Counted from the first letter of the stretch, positions 1-8,593 are shown. The stretch is DNA of 64,000 nucleotides from Nocardia nova NBRC 15556 (GCF_001613005.1 NZ_BDBN01000020.1:1-64000); one strand, 5' to 3'. The notes: a model not told the origin generated them from the letters alone. Made by a program: numbers and translations.

Positions 1-234
1 GGGCTGATCGGCGGCACGATCGGCGGAATCGCCGGCGCGGCAGTAGGAACCGTGGTGCCGGTCCCGGTCGTGGGCACCGTTACCTCCGGCGTCGCGGGAA
101 CGGCGATCGGTGCCGCGGCCGGTGCGGTAGCGGGGGCGGCCATCGCTGGCATCCCCGCAGCGGTGGCCGGCGCATTGGCCGGCGGCACCGTCGGAGCCGG
201 TTTCGGCGCCGGGGTCGGGGTGGGCCAGCCGTGA
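1..234 (+). CDS. Gly/Ala-rich membrane-like protein, C-terminal part (5' end outside window)
   Basis: The frame is open from base 1 and stops at 232-234, so only the last 77 residues are visible. They are almost entirely Gly, Ala, Val and Ile in repeated small-residue patterns (AGAVAGAAIAG, GTVGAGFGAGVGVG), as in glycine-zipper or membrane-inserting segments. The stop overlaps the GTG start of the next gene (GTGA at 231-234), so it is co-translated with the cutinase-like gene. The family cannot be named from this piece. A GTG at 52 could be an internal start, but the frame clearly continues upstream. Confidence 0.6.
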   Translation, partial: GLIGGTIGGIAGAAVGTVVPVPVVGTVTSGVAGTAIGAAAGAVAGAAIAGIPAAVAGALAGGTVGAGFGAGVGVGQP

Positions 235-1469
235 CCACCACAATCCGTACCCTGACAACCCTGGCCGCGATCGCTGTCAGCACAGCATGCGCCGCGACGG
301 TGACCGGCCTAGCTTCTGCCGCGGGGGCGGTGCCGATCGGTCCCGGCTGCCCGGCCCTCTATGTGATCGGGATCCAGGGCACCGGCCAATCGACTCCGGA
401 CCCGAGCGCGGACACCGGAGTGGTCGGGGCGCTGCTCGGCCAGGTGCAGGCAGCGGTCCCGACCTTGGTGCAGCACAGCACAGTTCCGTACCCAGCGGGC
501 TTCGGCGGAATCGTTCCCGGCGGCGGACCGGAACCGTACGCAGAGTCGGCCAGCGAAGCGCTCGACGGCATCAACGCTGCCGCCACCGACATCGTCGCCG
601 CCTGCCCCGACACCTTGCTGGCCGGCGTGGCGTATTCGCAAGGTGCGCAGGCGATGGCGCAATTCGCCCAGCAGGTCGGCGCCGGCAACGGGCCCGTCGC
701 GCCGGACAAGATCGCTGGGATCGCGCTCTACGCCAACCCCAACCGCCTCCCGAACTCCCCGGTCATCCCGGGTCGGCCCGGACAGACCGTGCCCGACCCC
801 GCACCGGGTACCGGAGGAGCCGCGGTGGCGGCGGTGCAGATTCTCAATCCGCCCGCGACCGGTAGTGGTATCGCTACCGACGGTGACGGCTACGGGTCAT
901 TGGCAGGCCGCATCGCCGATATCTGCACCGACGGCGACCTGGCGTGCTCGGCGCCCGACCACGCGGCCCTGCTACGCGTCGGCGCGGAAATCGCCGCCCA
1001 AGCCGACCTGCACGACCCCATCGCTGCCCTGATGACGATCAACGGACTGTTCTCGACGGGCATGGGCCGAGCATGGACCACGGTGCTCGCCGAGGACTTC
1101 CACACCGACCCCGGCAACGCCGACTACCTACCGGGAAAACCGTTGGCGCAGCGACTCATAGACGCCGCCGACCCCCGAACCCCCGCACCGGGCACGGATC
1201 AGGTGCAGGCAGCCGCCCAGCGATGGGATCAGATCACCGCCGCAGCGGCGGCGAACCCACTCGGCGTCGTGCCGAAACTGGCCGGCCAACTCGCCGCCGC
1301 CGGGGGCCAGCTGGTGGCAGACAACGCCGATCTCATCAACCCAGCGGTGTGGCTGCACTACGGCGACACCGTCGTCCGCCACAACGGCTACCTCACCAGC
1401 GGCCAACTCGCCTCCGGCGTCGCCTGGATGACCGCCCTCGCCCACGACGCCGCAGGACACCAGTCATGA
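231..1469 (+). CDS. Cutinase-family secreted serine esterase
   Basis: A 412-residue protein with an N-terminal hydrophobic signal region ending around residue 33, followed by the cutinase start pattern (CPALYVIGIQGTGQ). The nucleophile elbow is AYSQG near residues 130-134, so the catalytic serine is present; the usual first Gly is Ala. Cutinase-like proteins of Nocardia and Mycobacterium hydrolyse lipid or polyester esters at or outside the envelope. The chain is about twice the length of a minimal cutinase, with an extra C-terminal region of unknown role. GTG start overlaps the upstream stop (GTGA); its own stop overlaps the next start (ATGA). Substrate unknown; a role in envelope remodelling for conjugation is only a guess. 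Confidence 0.85.
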   Translation: MTTTIRTLTTLAAIAVSTACAATVTGLASAAGAVPIGPGCPALYVIGIQGTGQSTPDPSADTGVVGALLGQVQAAVPTLVQHSTVPYPAGFGGIVPGGGPEPYAESASEALDGINAAATDIVAACPDTLLAGVAYSQGAQAMAQFAQQVGAGNGPVAPDKIAGIALYANPNRLPNSPVIPGRPGQTVPDPAPGTGGAAVAAVQILNPPATGSGIATDGDGYGSLAGRIADICTDGDLACSAPDHAALLRVGAEIAAQADLHDPIAALMTINGLFSTGMGRAWTTVLAEDFHTDPGNADYLPGKPLAQRLIDAADPRTPAPGTDQVQAAAQRWDQITAAAAANPLGVVPKLAGQLAAAGGQLVADNADLINPAVWLHYGDTVVRHNGYLTSGQLASGVAWMTALAHDAAGHQS

Positions 1470-2563
1470 ACGACACCGGCACCGACTTCTACACCCCGCC
1501 CACCTTCCACGACTCCGGCGAGCCGGGGCGGATCCTGCGCATCCGCCCCACCGACACACCCAGGCTGGGCGGGGCTGGCGCGGCGTGGCAGCTGCTCTAC
1601 ACCTCCACCGACACCCACGGCGAGCTCACCGCGGCCTCGGGCATCGTGATCGCCCCTGACACCGATCCTCAGCTCGGGCCAGGCCCGATCCTGGTGTACC
1701 AGCCGAGCTTCCATGGACTTGGTGGACCCTGTGCACCGTCGCGGCTGCTGGCGATCGGTGCCGAACCCGACACCGAAGCGATCACCGCTGCGCTGGAGCG
1801 CGGATGGTTCGTCGCTGTCGCCGACGGGGAAAACCTCGGTGTCACCGGGCGAGGCCCGCACACCTTCCTCGCCGGCCGCGCCGCAGCGCACCACGCCCTC
1901 GACCTCGCCCGCGCCACCGCCACGATCCCGGACCTGAACGCGCAGGGATCACCGGTGGTGGCGTGGGGGTACGCCGACGGCGCCCGCGCGGTCACGGTCG
2001 CGGCGCAGCTGCACCGCTCCTACGCACCCGAGGTGGACCTGCGCGGTGTCGCGGCCGGTGCGACCATCACCGTTCCCGGCGCGCTGGTGGCGACGCTGAA
2101 CACCAGCCCGTTTTCCGCGCTCGTGCTGGCCGGGCTCATCGGCTTGTCGCGCGCCTACCACCATCTCCCTCTGCGTCATGTGCTCTCGGCCGAGGGCAGA
2201 CAGATCATCGCCGAAGCCGAAAACCGCAGTGCCCCGATGCTGCTGGCGCAGTACCGGCGCCCGATCGAGCACTGGTGCGATCGCGCGCAGCCCTGGACCG
2301 ATCCCATGTGGCATTACGTCCTGGCCCGCGAAACCATCCCCGTCGACCAGCTACCGGGCGTGCCGGTGCACCTCTACCACGGTGCTCGCGACGCGCTGGT
2401 GCCGATCGGACAGAGCACCCGTCTGCTGTCGGCCTACCGCGAGGGCGGGGTCGAGGTGAGTTGGCGCAACTACGACCGCGGCCACGTCGACACCGCCCGC
2501 GACGCCATCACCGAAACCATCGCCCACCTGGCCGACTACCTCAACCGAAATCGCGAGGGGTGA
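1466..2563 (+). CDS. Secreted-lipase (LIP) family protein lacking the nucleophile serine
   Basis: A 365-residue alpha/beta-hydrolase resembling actinobacterial LIP-family triacylglycerol lipases: an N-terminal segment with ILRIRP, a central strand before the elbow, and a late acid/His region (LYHGARDALVPI, then YDRGHVDTA). The expected G-x-S-x-G elbow reads GYADG (about residues 170-174), so the nucleophile position is Ala. The enzyme is probably inactive as a serine hydrolase, unless another residue substitutes. No obvious signal peptide follows the ATG at 1466, unusual for this family. The start was chosen because ATGA overlaps the upstream stop; the open frame extends further back but only as a shadow of the cutinase gene. 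Confidence 0.75.
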   Translation: MNDTGTDFYTPPTFHDSGEPGRILRIRPTDTPRLGGAGAAWQLLYTSTDTHGELTAASGIVIAPDTDPQLGPGPILVYQPSFHGLGGPCAPSRLLAIGAEPDTEAITAALERGWFVAVADGENLGVTGRGPHTFLAGRAAAHHALDLARATATIPDLNAQGSPVVAWGYADGARAVTVAAQLHRSYAPEVDLRGVAAGATITVPGALVATLNTSPFSALVLAGLIGLSRAYHHLPLRHVLSAEGRQIIAEAENRSAPMLLAQYRRPIEHWCDRAQPWTDPMWHYVLARETIPVDQLPGVPVHLYHGARDALVPIGQSTRLLSAYREGGVEVSWRNYDRGHVDTARDAITETIAHLADYLNRNREG

Positions 2564-2569
2564 AAAGCA

Positions 2570-4102
2570 ATGCGATGCAGCACAACTCGGCACTTCCGAA
2601 AAGTCGACCGCAAGAACCTGGTTCGCCGGGTGTGCGTGACAGCGGTGGGGGTCTCGCTGATCGCCGTGGGCGGCGTCCAGGTAGCGACGGCTGATCCGGC
2701 GGTGCCGATCGGGGACCGGTGCCCGGTGTTGTTCGTGTTCGGTGTCCAGGGCCCGGACGAGTCGGCAACCGACACCGCACCGACTCTGGACACCGGTGCC
2801 CTCGGCCAACTGTTCACACCCCTGGAGGCGCGAGCCGGGGACCTGATCCAGCGTCTCTACATTCCCTACGGAACCAGCGAGACCGGCGAGCCCGAGCCCT
2901 ACGACCGGGCCACCACCAACGCCGCGCAGCGGCTCGAATCCGAGGCCAGGGAAGTCGTACATCGTTGCCCGACAACGAAGATCGCGGCGGTCGGCTACGG
3001 GCAGGGCGCGGCTGCCGTCGCCGATTTCGCCCACCGCGTCGGCGACAACACCGCCACCGTGGAAGCCGATTCCATCGCCGGGATCGCTTTGCTGGCCAAC
3101 CCAGCGCGAGCGGGCAGCGACGTTCTTCCTGGCCGCCCGGAACAGACGACCCCCGCACCAGCACCCGACACCACTGGAGCAGCGGTCGCGTCTATCCACT
3201 TCGCCAACACATCGCGCAACGGCACCGGCATCAGCGCCAACGGTAGCGAGGACGCGGGATTCGGGGCATTGGCCGGTCGAGTCGCCGACCTCTGCGTACC
3301 AGGTGATCTGGCGTGCGACGCCCCCGCCGGTTCGCCATTGACGCAGACGGTGAAAAACATTGCCGCTCAATCCAACCTCGGTGATCCGGTCGCCGCCATC
3401 TCGACCATTGCTCAGGCGCTGGCGGCCACGACCTGGAAAACGGCAGTCGGCGTCGTCACCGACGACATCGCCGGCAACAGCCTGGACGAGCTGAGCTACC
3501 AACCGACCAAACCCCTGGGGCAACGCTTGGCGGAGGCGTCGGACCCGAGCACCCCGATGCCCGGTCCCGACGACGCGCTGGCCGCGTTGTTCCGGATCGG
3601 CACGATCGGACTCAACACCGTGGTGTCGGTGGCGCAGAAGGTATTCACCCCGGCCACGATCGCCGAGCTGGCCACGATCGGCATGGCCAACCCCGCCGCC
3701 GCCCTCGGCGTCCTCGGCACGAAACTCGCCGGCGCGGTCGCCGACCTGATCCCGCCGCACAGCGCGCTGGGTTGGGTGAACCAGGCCTTCGACGCGATCA
3801 CCTCCACCGTCACCGACGACAACCAGCTCTACCAACTGGCCACCTACACCCAATACAGCGACACCGCAGGCCACCACGCCGCCTACACCAGCACCCCCGC
3901 CACCCCAACCGGAACACCGGCCGTGGACGCGGTCGCCGACTGGTTCACCGCACTGGCCCACGACCTCGCTGCCACCGACCCCAGCATGGCAACGCCACCA
4001 CCCCCGACAACCACCACCGAGCCGGCCGTATCGACGACGCCCGGTTCCGTCCCTGAGCGGACCGGCACGGCAACCCCTCCCCCTGCCGTGCCGAGTCCTT
4101 GA
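2570..4102 (+). CDS. Cutinase-like protein with Gly in place of the catalytic Ser
   Basis: A 510-residue paralogue of the protein at 231-1469. It has a basic N-terminus and signal-like segment (residues about 20-42), then the family opening (CPVLFVFGVQGPDE) and similar blocks through the C-terminal part (residue LAGRVADLC pattern, KPLGQRLAEASDP). The elbow reads GYGQG (about residues 143-147), so the nucleophile Ser is replaced by Gly. The C-terminal 45 residues are a Pro/Thr-rich tail typical of cell-wall-associated actinobacterial proteins. ATG start 6 bases after the lipase-like stop. With the intact first copy it may form a catalytic/non-catalytic pair; this is inference. Confidence 0.8.
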   Translation: MRCSTTRHFRKVDRKNLVRRVCVTAVGVSLIAVGGVQVATADPAVPIGDRCPVLFVFGVQGPDESATDTAPTLDTGALGQLFTPLEARAGDLIQRLYIPYGTSETGEPEPYDRATTNAAQRLESEAREVVHRCPTTKIAAVGYGQGAAAVADFAHRVGDNTATVEADSIAGIALLANPARAGSDVLPGRPEQTTPAPAPDTTGAAVASIHFANTSRNGTGISANGSEDAGFGALAGRVADLCVPGDLACDAPAGSPLTQTVKNIAAQSNLGDPVAAISTIAQALAATTWKTAVGVVTDDIAGNSLDELSYQPTKPLGQRLAEASDPSTPMPGPDDALAALFRIGTIGLNTVVSVAQKVFTPATIAELATIGMANPAAALGVLGTKLAGAVADLIPPHSALGWVNQAFDAITSTVTDDNQLYQLATYTQYSDTAGHHAAYTSTPATPTGTPAVDAVADWFTALAHDLAATDPSMATPPPPTTTTEPAVSTTPGSVPERTGTATPPPAVPSP

Positions 4103-4104
4103 AA

Positions 4105-4177
4105 CCCCTTCGGCGGAGACGGTTTCTCTGCGCCAGAGAGATCAGATCGTTCCTCGCGGGCCGACTCCGCCGAAGGG
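4105..4177 (+). promoter_or_regulatory. Nested intergenic RNA hairpin
   Basis: A 13-bp perfect outer stem (CCCTTCGGCGGAG at 4106-4118 with CTCCGCCGAAGGG at 4165-4177) encloses a second hairpin (TCTCTG at 4125-4130, CAGAGA at 4134-4139). It begins just after the cutinase-like stop and ends before the strong Shine-Dalgarno of the next gene. No U-tract follows, so it is either a partial terminator or a cis-regulatory/RNA-stability element separating the hydrolase genes from the secretion operon. Confidence 0.5.
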
Positions 4178-4218
4178 CCCCACTCACCCACTCACCCACG
4201 TCGAGGAGGTGAACCACC

Positions 4219-4914
4219 GTGCCACACAACACATCCACCGAAACCGCTTTCACCCCCGGCGACGAATGGCGCTGGCTCGAGCCCCGCTCTCCGGCAGAAC
4301 CGCAGTCCGAACCGACGCAACTGCATCCGGAATGTGACGACACCCATCTCGCACCGGAGGTAGGGGGACAGGAGCATCCGCGGCTCGGTATGCCGTCCGC
4401 GCGGGTGTGGATGGTCGTAGGTGCGACGGTGACGGTGGCTGCTGTGCTCGTGCTGATCGGCGCGCTGACGGTCGCTGATCGTGGCGGACATACCCCGGTT
4501 CCGGCCCACACCGCGGCCCCGCCCACGAGCAGCGCCGCCGTCGCCAGCGGGGCGTGCGCGGGACTGTCCGGAACGACGGTCACCGACCGCGAAGGTGACA
4601 CAGCGACGATCGCCGGGGTAGTGGCCTCGTTCGAGAACGCCTACTACCGGCTCCGCGATGTCGACGCCGTCCTGCGGGTTGTCGCACCAGAGGCGGGTCT
4701 GGCGGCCGATGCGCTCGCCGCCGGAATCGCCTCCATCCCGGCCGGTAGCACCTACTGCGTGGCAATCACCCCGATCGCGGCCGGCAGCGCGAACGTGCAC
4801 GTGGTCGAACAGCATCCCGACCGCACCCGCATCGACTACCTGCAAGTAATCAACATCCGCCCGACCGACAACGGTCTGCTGATCACCAACATCCAGAAGC
4901 AGGCCGGACCATGA
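4219..4914 (+). CDS. Single-pass membrane protein with extracytoplasmic NTF2-like (VirB8/TcpC-like?) domain
   Basis: 231 residues: an acidic cytoplasmic N-terminus (1-62), one transmembrane helix (about 64-88), a Pro/Thr/Ala linker, then an outer domain of about 130 residues with FENAYYRLRD and an alternating beta pattern to the end. This is the layout of VirB8- or TcpC-type assembly factors. GTG start at 4219 is supported by a strong GAGGAGGTG Shine-Dalgarno at 4203-4211. The stop overlaps the next ATG. First gene of the secretion operon. VirB8-like assignment rests on topology and context, not on sequence motifs. Confidence 0.6.
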   Translation: MPHNTSTETAFTPGDEWRWLEPRSPAEPQSEPTQLHPECDDTHLAPEVGGQEHPRLGMPSARVWMVVGATVTVAAVLVLIGALTVADRGGHTPVPAHTAAPPTSSAAVASGACAGLSGTTVTDREGDTATIAGVVASFENAYYRLRDVDAVLRVVAPEAGLAADALAAGIASIPAGSTYCVAITPIAAGSANVHVVEQHPDRTRIDYLQVINIRPTDNGLLITNIQKQAGP

Positions 4915-5888
4915 CCGACCTCGCCACATACACCCACGATGAGCCCGCCGACGGCCGTCTCGACCCGATTACCGTCACCGGGCCCGACCCGGAACATCGT
5001 GCGCCGGTGCGGAATTCACCGCTGCATGTCACCGGGATGTATCCGCCGCTGTTCGCGGTGCTCGGCGCCCACGGCGGCGCGGGCACCTCGACGCTGGCCC
5101 GGTGGTGGGTACACGCCGCCGACACCGGCCTGGCGTGGCCCGCCTCGACCGTGACCACCCAGCGGGTAGTGGTCGCGGCCCGCGACTGCCTGCCCGGGCT
5201 GGTCGCGGCCGCGGACCGGCTACGGGAATGGCACGCCGGGCTCACACCTTCCGGGGTGACCGTGGTCGGGCTCGTGCTCGTCCCGCCACGGCCCGGGCGA
5301 GTTCCGCTGGCGGTGCGTCGCTACCGCAGCACGGTCGCCGCCCTGGTCGAGGGCGCTGTGTGGTCGATCCGCTGGCACGACGAACTGCTCACCCACGAAC
5401 TCGACGACCTCGCCACCTACGCACCCAGCGATCCACCGCCCCCGCGGCGAGCCCACCCGAGCGACGCGGTCCCCGTCGACGTCTACCGGACCGGGGCCGC
5501 GATCACCGCCCTCATCGGCGCCACCCGGCGATCCAAGCCGATTCCACACCTAGGAGATCGTCATGACCTTGATCGTCGTCGACAGTATCGCTGTTCTGGC
5601 CCAACAGATTCCGATCACGCCGCAACCGCCTCCGGGCTCGGAGGGGCTGACCAAAGTAGTGAACTGGCTGGCCTGGGCGGTGATGCTCGCCGGTATCGCA
5701 GCGCTCATCTACGCCGGTGGCAAATTCGGGTGGGAACGCTGGCACGGCGGCGCGGTGGAGAGCCCCAAGATCGTGCTCGGCGCCCTCGTCGGCGGAATCA
5801 TCGCCACCAGCGCCGGATCCATCATGACTCAAATCGTCGCCAAATAAACAGTGCACCAACGGATCCGGCTTGCCGCACACACGGGTGA
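4911..5888 (+). CDS. Degenerate P-loop protein (DUF6668-like), possible missed stop
   Basis: About 215 N-terminal residues look coding. After MYPPLFAVLGAHGGAGTST (about 43-61), which resembles a MinD/ParA-type P-loop but lacks the invariant lysine, comes an alpha/beta pattern (VTVVGLVLVPP) like actinobacterial DUF6668 proteins found beside conjugation genes. From about residue 217 the frame runs out of phase through the whole pilin-like gene at 5563-5847 and becomes Arg/His-rich, so that tail is probably not conserved. Either the stop was lost or a frameshift lies near 5,540-5,560, where TAG occurs in another frame at 5551. ATG overlaps the upstream stop. Likely a cytoplasmic accessory ATPase-like protein of the transfer system. 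Confidence 0.6.
   Translation: MTDLATYTHDEPADGRLDPITVTGPDPEHRAPVRNSPLHVTGMYPPLFAVLGAHGGAGTSTLARWWVHAADTGLAWPASTVTTQRVVVAARDCLPGLVAAADRLREWHAGLTPSGVTVVGLVLVPPRPGRVPLAVRRYRSTVAALVEGAVWSIRWHDELLTHELDDLATYAPSDPPPPRRAHPSDAVPVDVYRTGAAITALIGATRRSKPIPHLGDRHDLDRRRQYRCSGPTDSDHAATASGLGGADQSSELAGLGGDARRYRSAHLRRWQIRVGTLARRRGGEPQDRARRPRRRNHRHQRRIHHDSNRRQINSAPTDPACRTHG
5563..5847 (+). CDS. VirB2/TrbC-like small membrane protein (pilin-like)
   Basis: 94 residues with a short N-terminal leader, a Pro-rich stretch (PITPQPPPG), a first transmembrane helix (about 33-50), a short loop containing FGWERWHGG, and a second helix (about 67-87). Two helices around a small loop are the layout of VirB2/TrbC pilins. ATG at 5563 has an AGGAG Shine-Dalgarno at 5552-5556. 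It has a shorter paralogue at 6893-7129. It lies inside the long open frame of the preceding gene, but composition and topology show this frame is the real one here. Confidence 0.65.
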   Translation: MTLIVVDSIAVLAQQIPITPQPPPGSEGLTKVVNWLAWAVMLAGIAALIYAGGKFGWERWHGGAVESPKIVLGALVGGIIATSAGSIMTQIVAK

Positions 5889-5960
5889 CGGGGCACCTCG
5901 AAACGCCGGACCCAACCGTCTCAACAAGTACTCGATTCTGAAACAAAGGAAGTCACACCT

Positions 5961-6896
5961 ATGCCAGTCACCGACACCTTCCCGTTGGTCATGACCACCA
6001 GCGACGGGCTGATGCTGGCCGGAGATCGTTGTGGGCCAACGTTCGCCGCAGCGACCGTTGTCTATGTTCATGGGTTGCTGTGCGACGGCAGCTGGTGGCA
6101 ACCGCTGATCGAGCATGTCCACGATCGCCTCGACGGCCAGATCGCTCAAATCGTCTGGGATCAACGCGGGCACGGCCGCTCGGGACGCCCTCACCGCAGC
6201 GTCGAAACCACCCTCGAGCATCTGGCCGACGATCTCGACGCCGTGCTCACCCAGGCAACAGGGTCGGTGGTGCTGGTGACGCATTCGGCCGGGTCCATGG
6301 TCGCTGCGGCGTACGTGCAGCGATACCCGACGCGCGCGGCTGCCCTGTCGGGACTGGTGCTGTTCAACGGCACCGGTGAGTTCCCCGAATTTCCGTCCCT
6401 GCCAACGTATTTCACGACTGCGGCGGCGCGGATCAAGATGCTTCGCTACGGCATGTTCGACCATGTCGCGGCCGCGGCTGCGTCGGTGGCCGAACGACGC
6501 TTTCGCCGGACGGCACGGCGGCTGGGGTCTAGGGCTCCGCTGGCGACCGGGGCTCGTGCGGGTGATCCGCGGGTGCTGACCGACCTCATGCACGCCTACC
6601 GCCACTTCTACCTCGACCCCGAGACCGCGGCCGGGTTGCGGTCGCTTCCGTCGTTCGTGGTCACCGGCGACCGCGACCGGGTCGTCCCCGCCGCTCAATC
6701 GTTCCGGTTCGCTGAGAAGATCTGGGCCGACCAGCAGGTGGTGCCCGGTGCCGGGCACTCGCTACCGAGAAGTGAACCGGAGACGGCCGCCGAGGTGATC
6801 GTCGCGGCCCTTGAGGTCGCCTACCGCGCCGATGTCGACCAGCTGCTGCTCGATCAGGACGGCGAGTTGGCCGCCGACACCGATGGTGCGCCGTGA
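5961..6896 (+). CDS. Alpha/beta hydrolase inside the transfer operon
   Basis: 311 residues of the standard fold: oxyanion-region HG (YVHGLLCDGSWW, about 31-42), DQRGHGRSG, nucleophile elbow VTHSAGS with Ser near 109, acid in TGDRDRVVP (about 235-243) and His in GAGHSLPRSEP (about 262). The triad is intact, unlike two of the three esterase-like proteins at the left. No signal peptide, so probably cytoplasmic. Start ATG has AAAGGAAG at 5945-5952. Its stop overlaps the next small membrane protein (GTGA), so it is truly embedded in the operon. Substrate unknown (lipid, quorum signal or xenobiotic ester all possible). Confidence 0.85.
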   Translation: MPVTDTFPLVMTTSDGLMLAGDRCGPTFAAATVVYVHGLLCDGSWWQPLIEHVHDRLDGQIAQIVWDQRGHGRSGRPHRSVETTLEHLADDLDAVLTQATGSVVLVTHSAGSMVAAAYVQRYPTRAAALSGLVLFNGTGEFPEFPSLPTYFTTAAARIKMLRYGMFDHVAAAAASVAERRFRRTARRLGSRAPLATGARAGDPRVLTDLMHAYRHFYLDPETAAGLRSLPSFVVTGDRDRVVPAAQSFRFAEKIWADQQVVPGAGHSLPRSEPETAAEVIVAALEVAYRADVDQLLLDQDGELAADTDGAP

Positions 6897-7129
6897 GCGC
6901 CACCACCCGCCTGGACCCGAAAGTCCTCGCCCCGCTGACCCAGCTGCTGGGGTGGCTGGCGTGGGTGGTGCTGCTGCTCGCGATCGCCCGCACCATCTGG
7001 ATCGGCTGGCAGCTGGCTTGGCGGCTGCACCGCGAGGAAGCGATCGAAGGACTCGCCGGCGCCCTGCTCGCCGCCGTCCTCGTCGGCTCCGCCAGCGGCA
7101 TCGCCGCCGCCCTGTTCCCCACCCACTGA
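6893..7129 (+). CDS. Second VirB2-like small membrane protein
   Basis: 78 residues with two hydrophobic helices (about 14-37 and 54-74) separated by a short charged loop (LHREEAIEG). The block LLGWLAWVVLL matches the VNWLAWAVMLA block of the 94-residue protein at 5563-5847, and the second helix pattern (LVGSASGIAAALF) matches VGGIIATSAGSIM there, so the two are paralogues. GTG start overlaps the hydrolase stop. Probably a pilin-like or channel-associated subunit of the secretion apparatus. Confidence 0.6.
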   Translation: MSATTRLDPKVLAPLTQLLGWLAWVVLLLAIARTIWIGWQLAWRLHREEAIEGLAGALLAAVLVGSASGIAAALFPTH

Positions 7130-7154
7130 ACTCCGAACCCCTGGGGAGACACCA

Positions 7155-7793
7155 GTGAACCCACACCCCACCCACCGCCCCGGCCTCATCGCCCTGATCG
7201 GACTGCTCGGGATCGCCACCCTCACCGGCTGCACCGGCCCCGACGACCACACCGACCCGCCCGCGACCCCCTCACTGCCCGTGGACGTCCACGCCGCACC
7301 AACCAACGTGACAACCGTTGTGTACCAAGACATCTCGCTTCCAGTGGCCGACCAAGGCCCTCGCGCGGTGACCGGCGCGGTCGCGGCAGGGTTCACACAT
7401 TCCCCTGTCGGGGCGGCGCTGGCGGCCATTCACGCCATCGTGCGGATGTCCCTGGCGCCCGACGATCAGTGGGACCTCGTCGGCCAACAGATGCTCGCCC
7501 CCGGCACCGGACGCGATGACTGGGCCGTCGCACGAGCCCAAATGTCGATCACCACCCGGGCCACCGGCGCGCCACCGAAGATCGTCGGCTACCGCGTCAC
7601 CGGCTACACCCCAGACCGGGCCGACACCGCGATCTACACCCAGCAACCCGACACATCGCTGACCTGCAACACCGCCACCGTCATCTGGCAGGCCGGCGAC
7701 TGGAAACTGCTGCTGCCCGACGGACACCACCCCGCACTCGTGACGGCACCCAACACGCTGCCCACCGACACAATCCTGCTCCCGATCCGATGA
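7155..7793 (+). CDS. Lipoprotein of the transfer operon (copy 1)
   Basis: 212 residues with a signal peptide and lipobox LTGC (Cys at about 26), then a domain of about 180 residues. The core block AAGFTHSPVGAALAAIHAIVR recurs in the next gene, so the two are paralogues. Anchored on the outer face of the cytoplasmic membrane, as surface components of Gram-positive secretion systems often are. GTG start after a GGGGAGA Shine-Dalgarno at 7143-7149. Stop overlaps the next ATG. Exact role unknown. Confidence 0.7.
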   Translation: MNPHPTHRPGLIALIGLLGIATLTGCTGPDDHTDPPATPSLPVDVHAAPTNVTTVVYQDISLPVADQGPRAVTGAVAAGFTHSPVGAALAAIHAIVRMSLAPDDQWDLVGQQMLAPGTGRDDWAVARAQMSITTRATGAPPKIVGYRVTGYTPDRADTAIYTQQPDTSLTCNTATVIWQAGDWKLLLPDGHHPALVTAPNTLPTDTILLPIR

Positions 7794-8593
7794 AGACCAC
7801 CACCACGACCCCACCACCGAACCGCCACCGCTGGCTCGGACTCGCCGTCGCCCTGGCCGTCCCGCTCAGCGGATGCGGCACTGACGCCGCTCAACCCTCG
7901 TCCGCCGGTTTATCCACAACGACCCCCACGGCTGCGGCGCGGCCCAGGCTCAGCGCGACACCGGCACAGCCTCCGACCACCGACCTGTTCGGCAACCGCC
8001 TTGACGTCGTCGGCGACGAAGGGCGCGCGCTTACCCAATATCCGGCCACGCGCACCAGCTCATCGGCGGCCGACTATCTCACCGCGGCGCCAGCGCAAAT
8101 GTCTTGGCAACGCGGATGGGGTGGCGCCGCGCTACCAGTTTCGGGCAGTGACGGGCCGGCTTACATCGACCACGGGATCGCCTCCGGGTTCGCCGACACC
8201 CCGCAAGGCGCGGCGCTTGCTGCCTGCGACGCGATCGCCCGCGCCCTCGCCGCGCCAGAAGAAGTGTGGCAGAACGTGGTTCGGGCTCGATTCGTCGGGG
8301 ACACCGACGCATTCATCGCCAGGATGACGCGCAGCCGCACCCGCACACCGGATGCCGCCCGCTATCTCACCGTCCCCGACGGCATCCGCATCCGCCCCGG
8401 CTACCGCCCCGACTTCGCCGTCGTCGACATCGCCACCCCAACCCGCGACGGCTACACCTACGCCTCCTGGCCCATGACCTACGACCACGACGACTGGCGA
8501 GTGCGACTACCTGACGACATCGAAACCCTCTGGCAGCCAGGCGATCCCATCGAAAACCTTGCCGGCTTCGGGCAATGGAGGACCACCACATGA
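7790..8593 (+). CDS. Lipoprotein of the transfer operon (copy 2)
   Basis: 267 residues: signal peptide with lipobox LSGC (Cys about 29), a low-complexity Thr/Pro linker, and a C-terminal domain whose block ASGFADTPQGAALAACDAI aligns with the preceding lipoprotein. The ending YASWPMTYDHDDWRVRLPDD resembles the equivalent VIWQAGDWKLLLPDG of copy 1. ATG overlaps the upstream stop (ATGA) and its stop overlaps the next start, so stoichiometric expression with the TrbL-like gene is likely. Probably an extracytoplasmic accessory of the channel. Confidence 0.7.
   Translation: MKTTTTTPPPNRHRWLGLAVALAVPLSGCGTDAAQPSSAGLSTTTPTAAARPRLSATPAQPPTTDLFGNRLDVVGDEGRALTQYPATRTSSSAADYLTAAPAQMSWQRGWGGAALPVSGSDGPAYIDHGIASGFADTPQGAALAACDAIARALAAPEEVWQNVVRARFVGDTDAFIARMTRSRTRTPDAARYLTVPDGIRIRPGYRPDFAVVDIATPTRDGYTYASWPMTYDHDDWRVRLPDDIETLWQPGDPIENLAGFGQWRTTT

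Noticed and set aside
2351..3961. 536-codon minus-strand ORF across the cutinase region
   Set aside because: Shadow of the second cutinase-like gene; Gly/Val/Arg-rich with no domain pattern.
7911..7919. TTATCCACA, a perfect DnaA box
   Set aside because: Single copy inside the lipoprotein gene with no other replication-origin feature; expected by chance in 64 kb.
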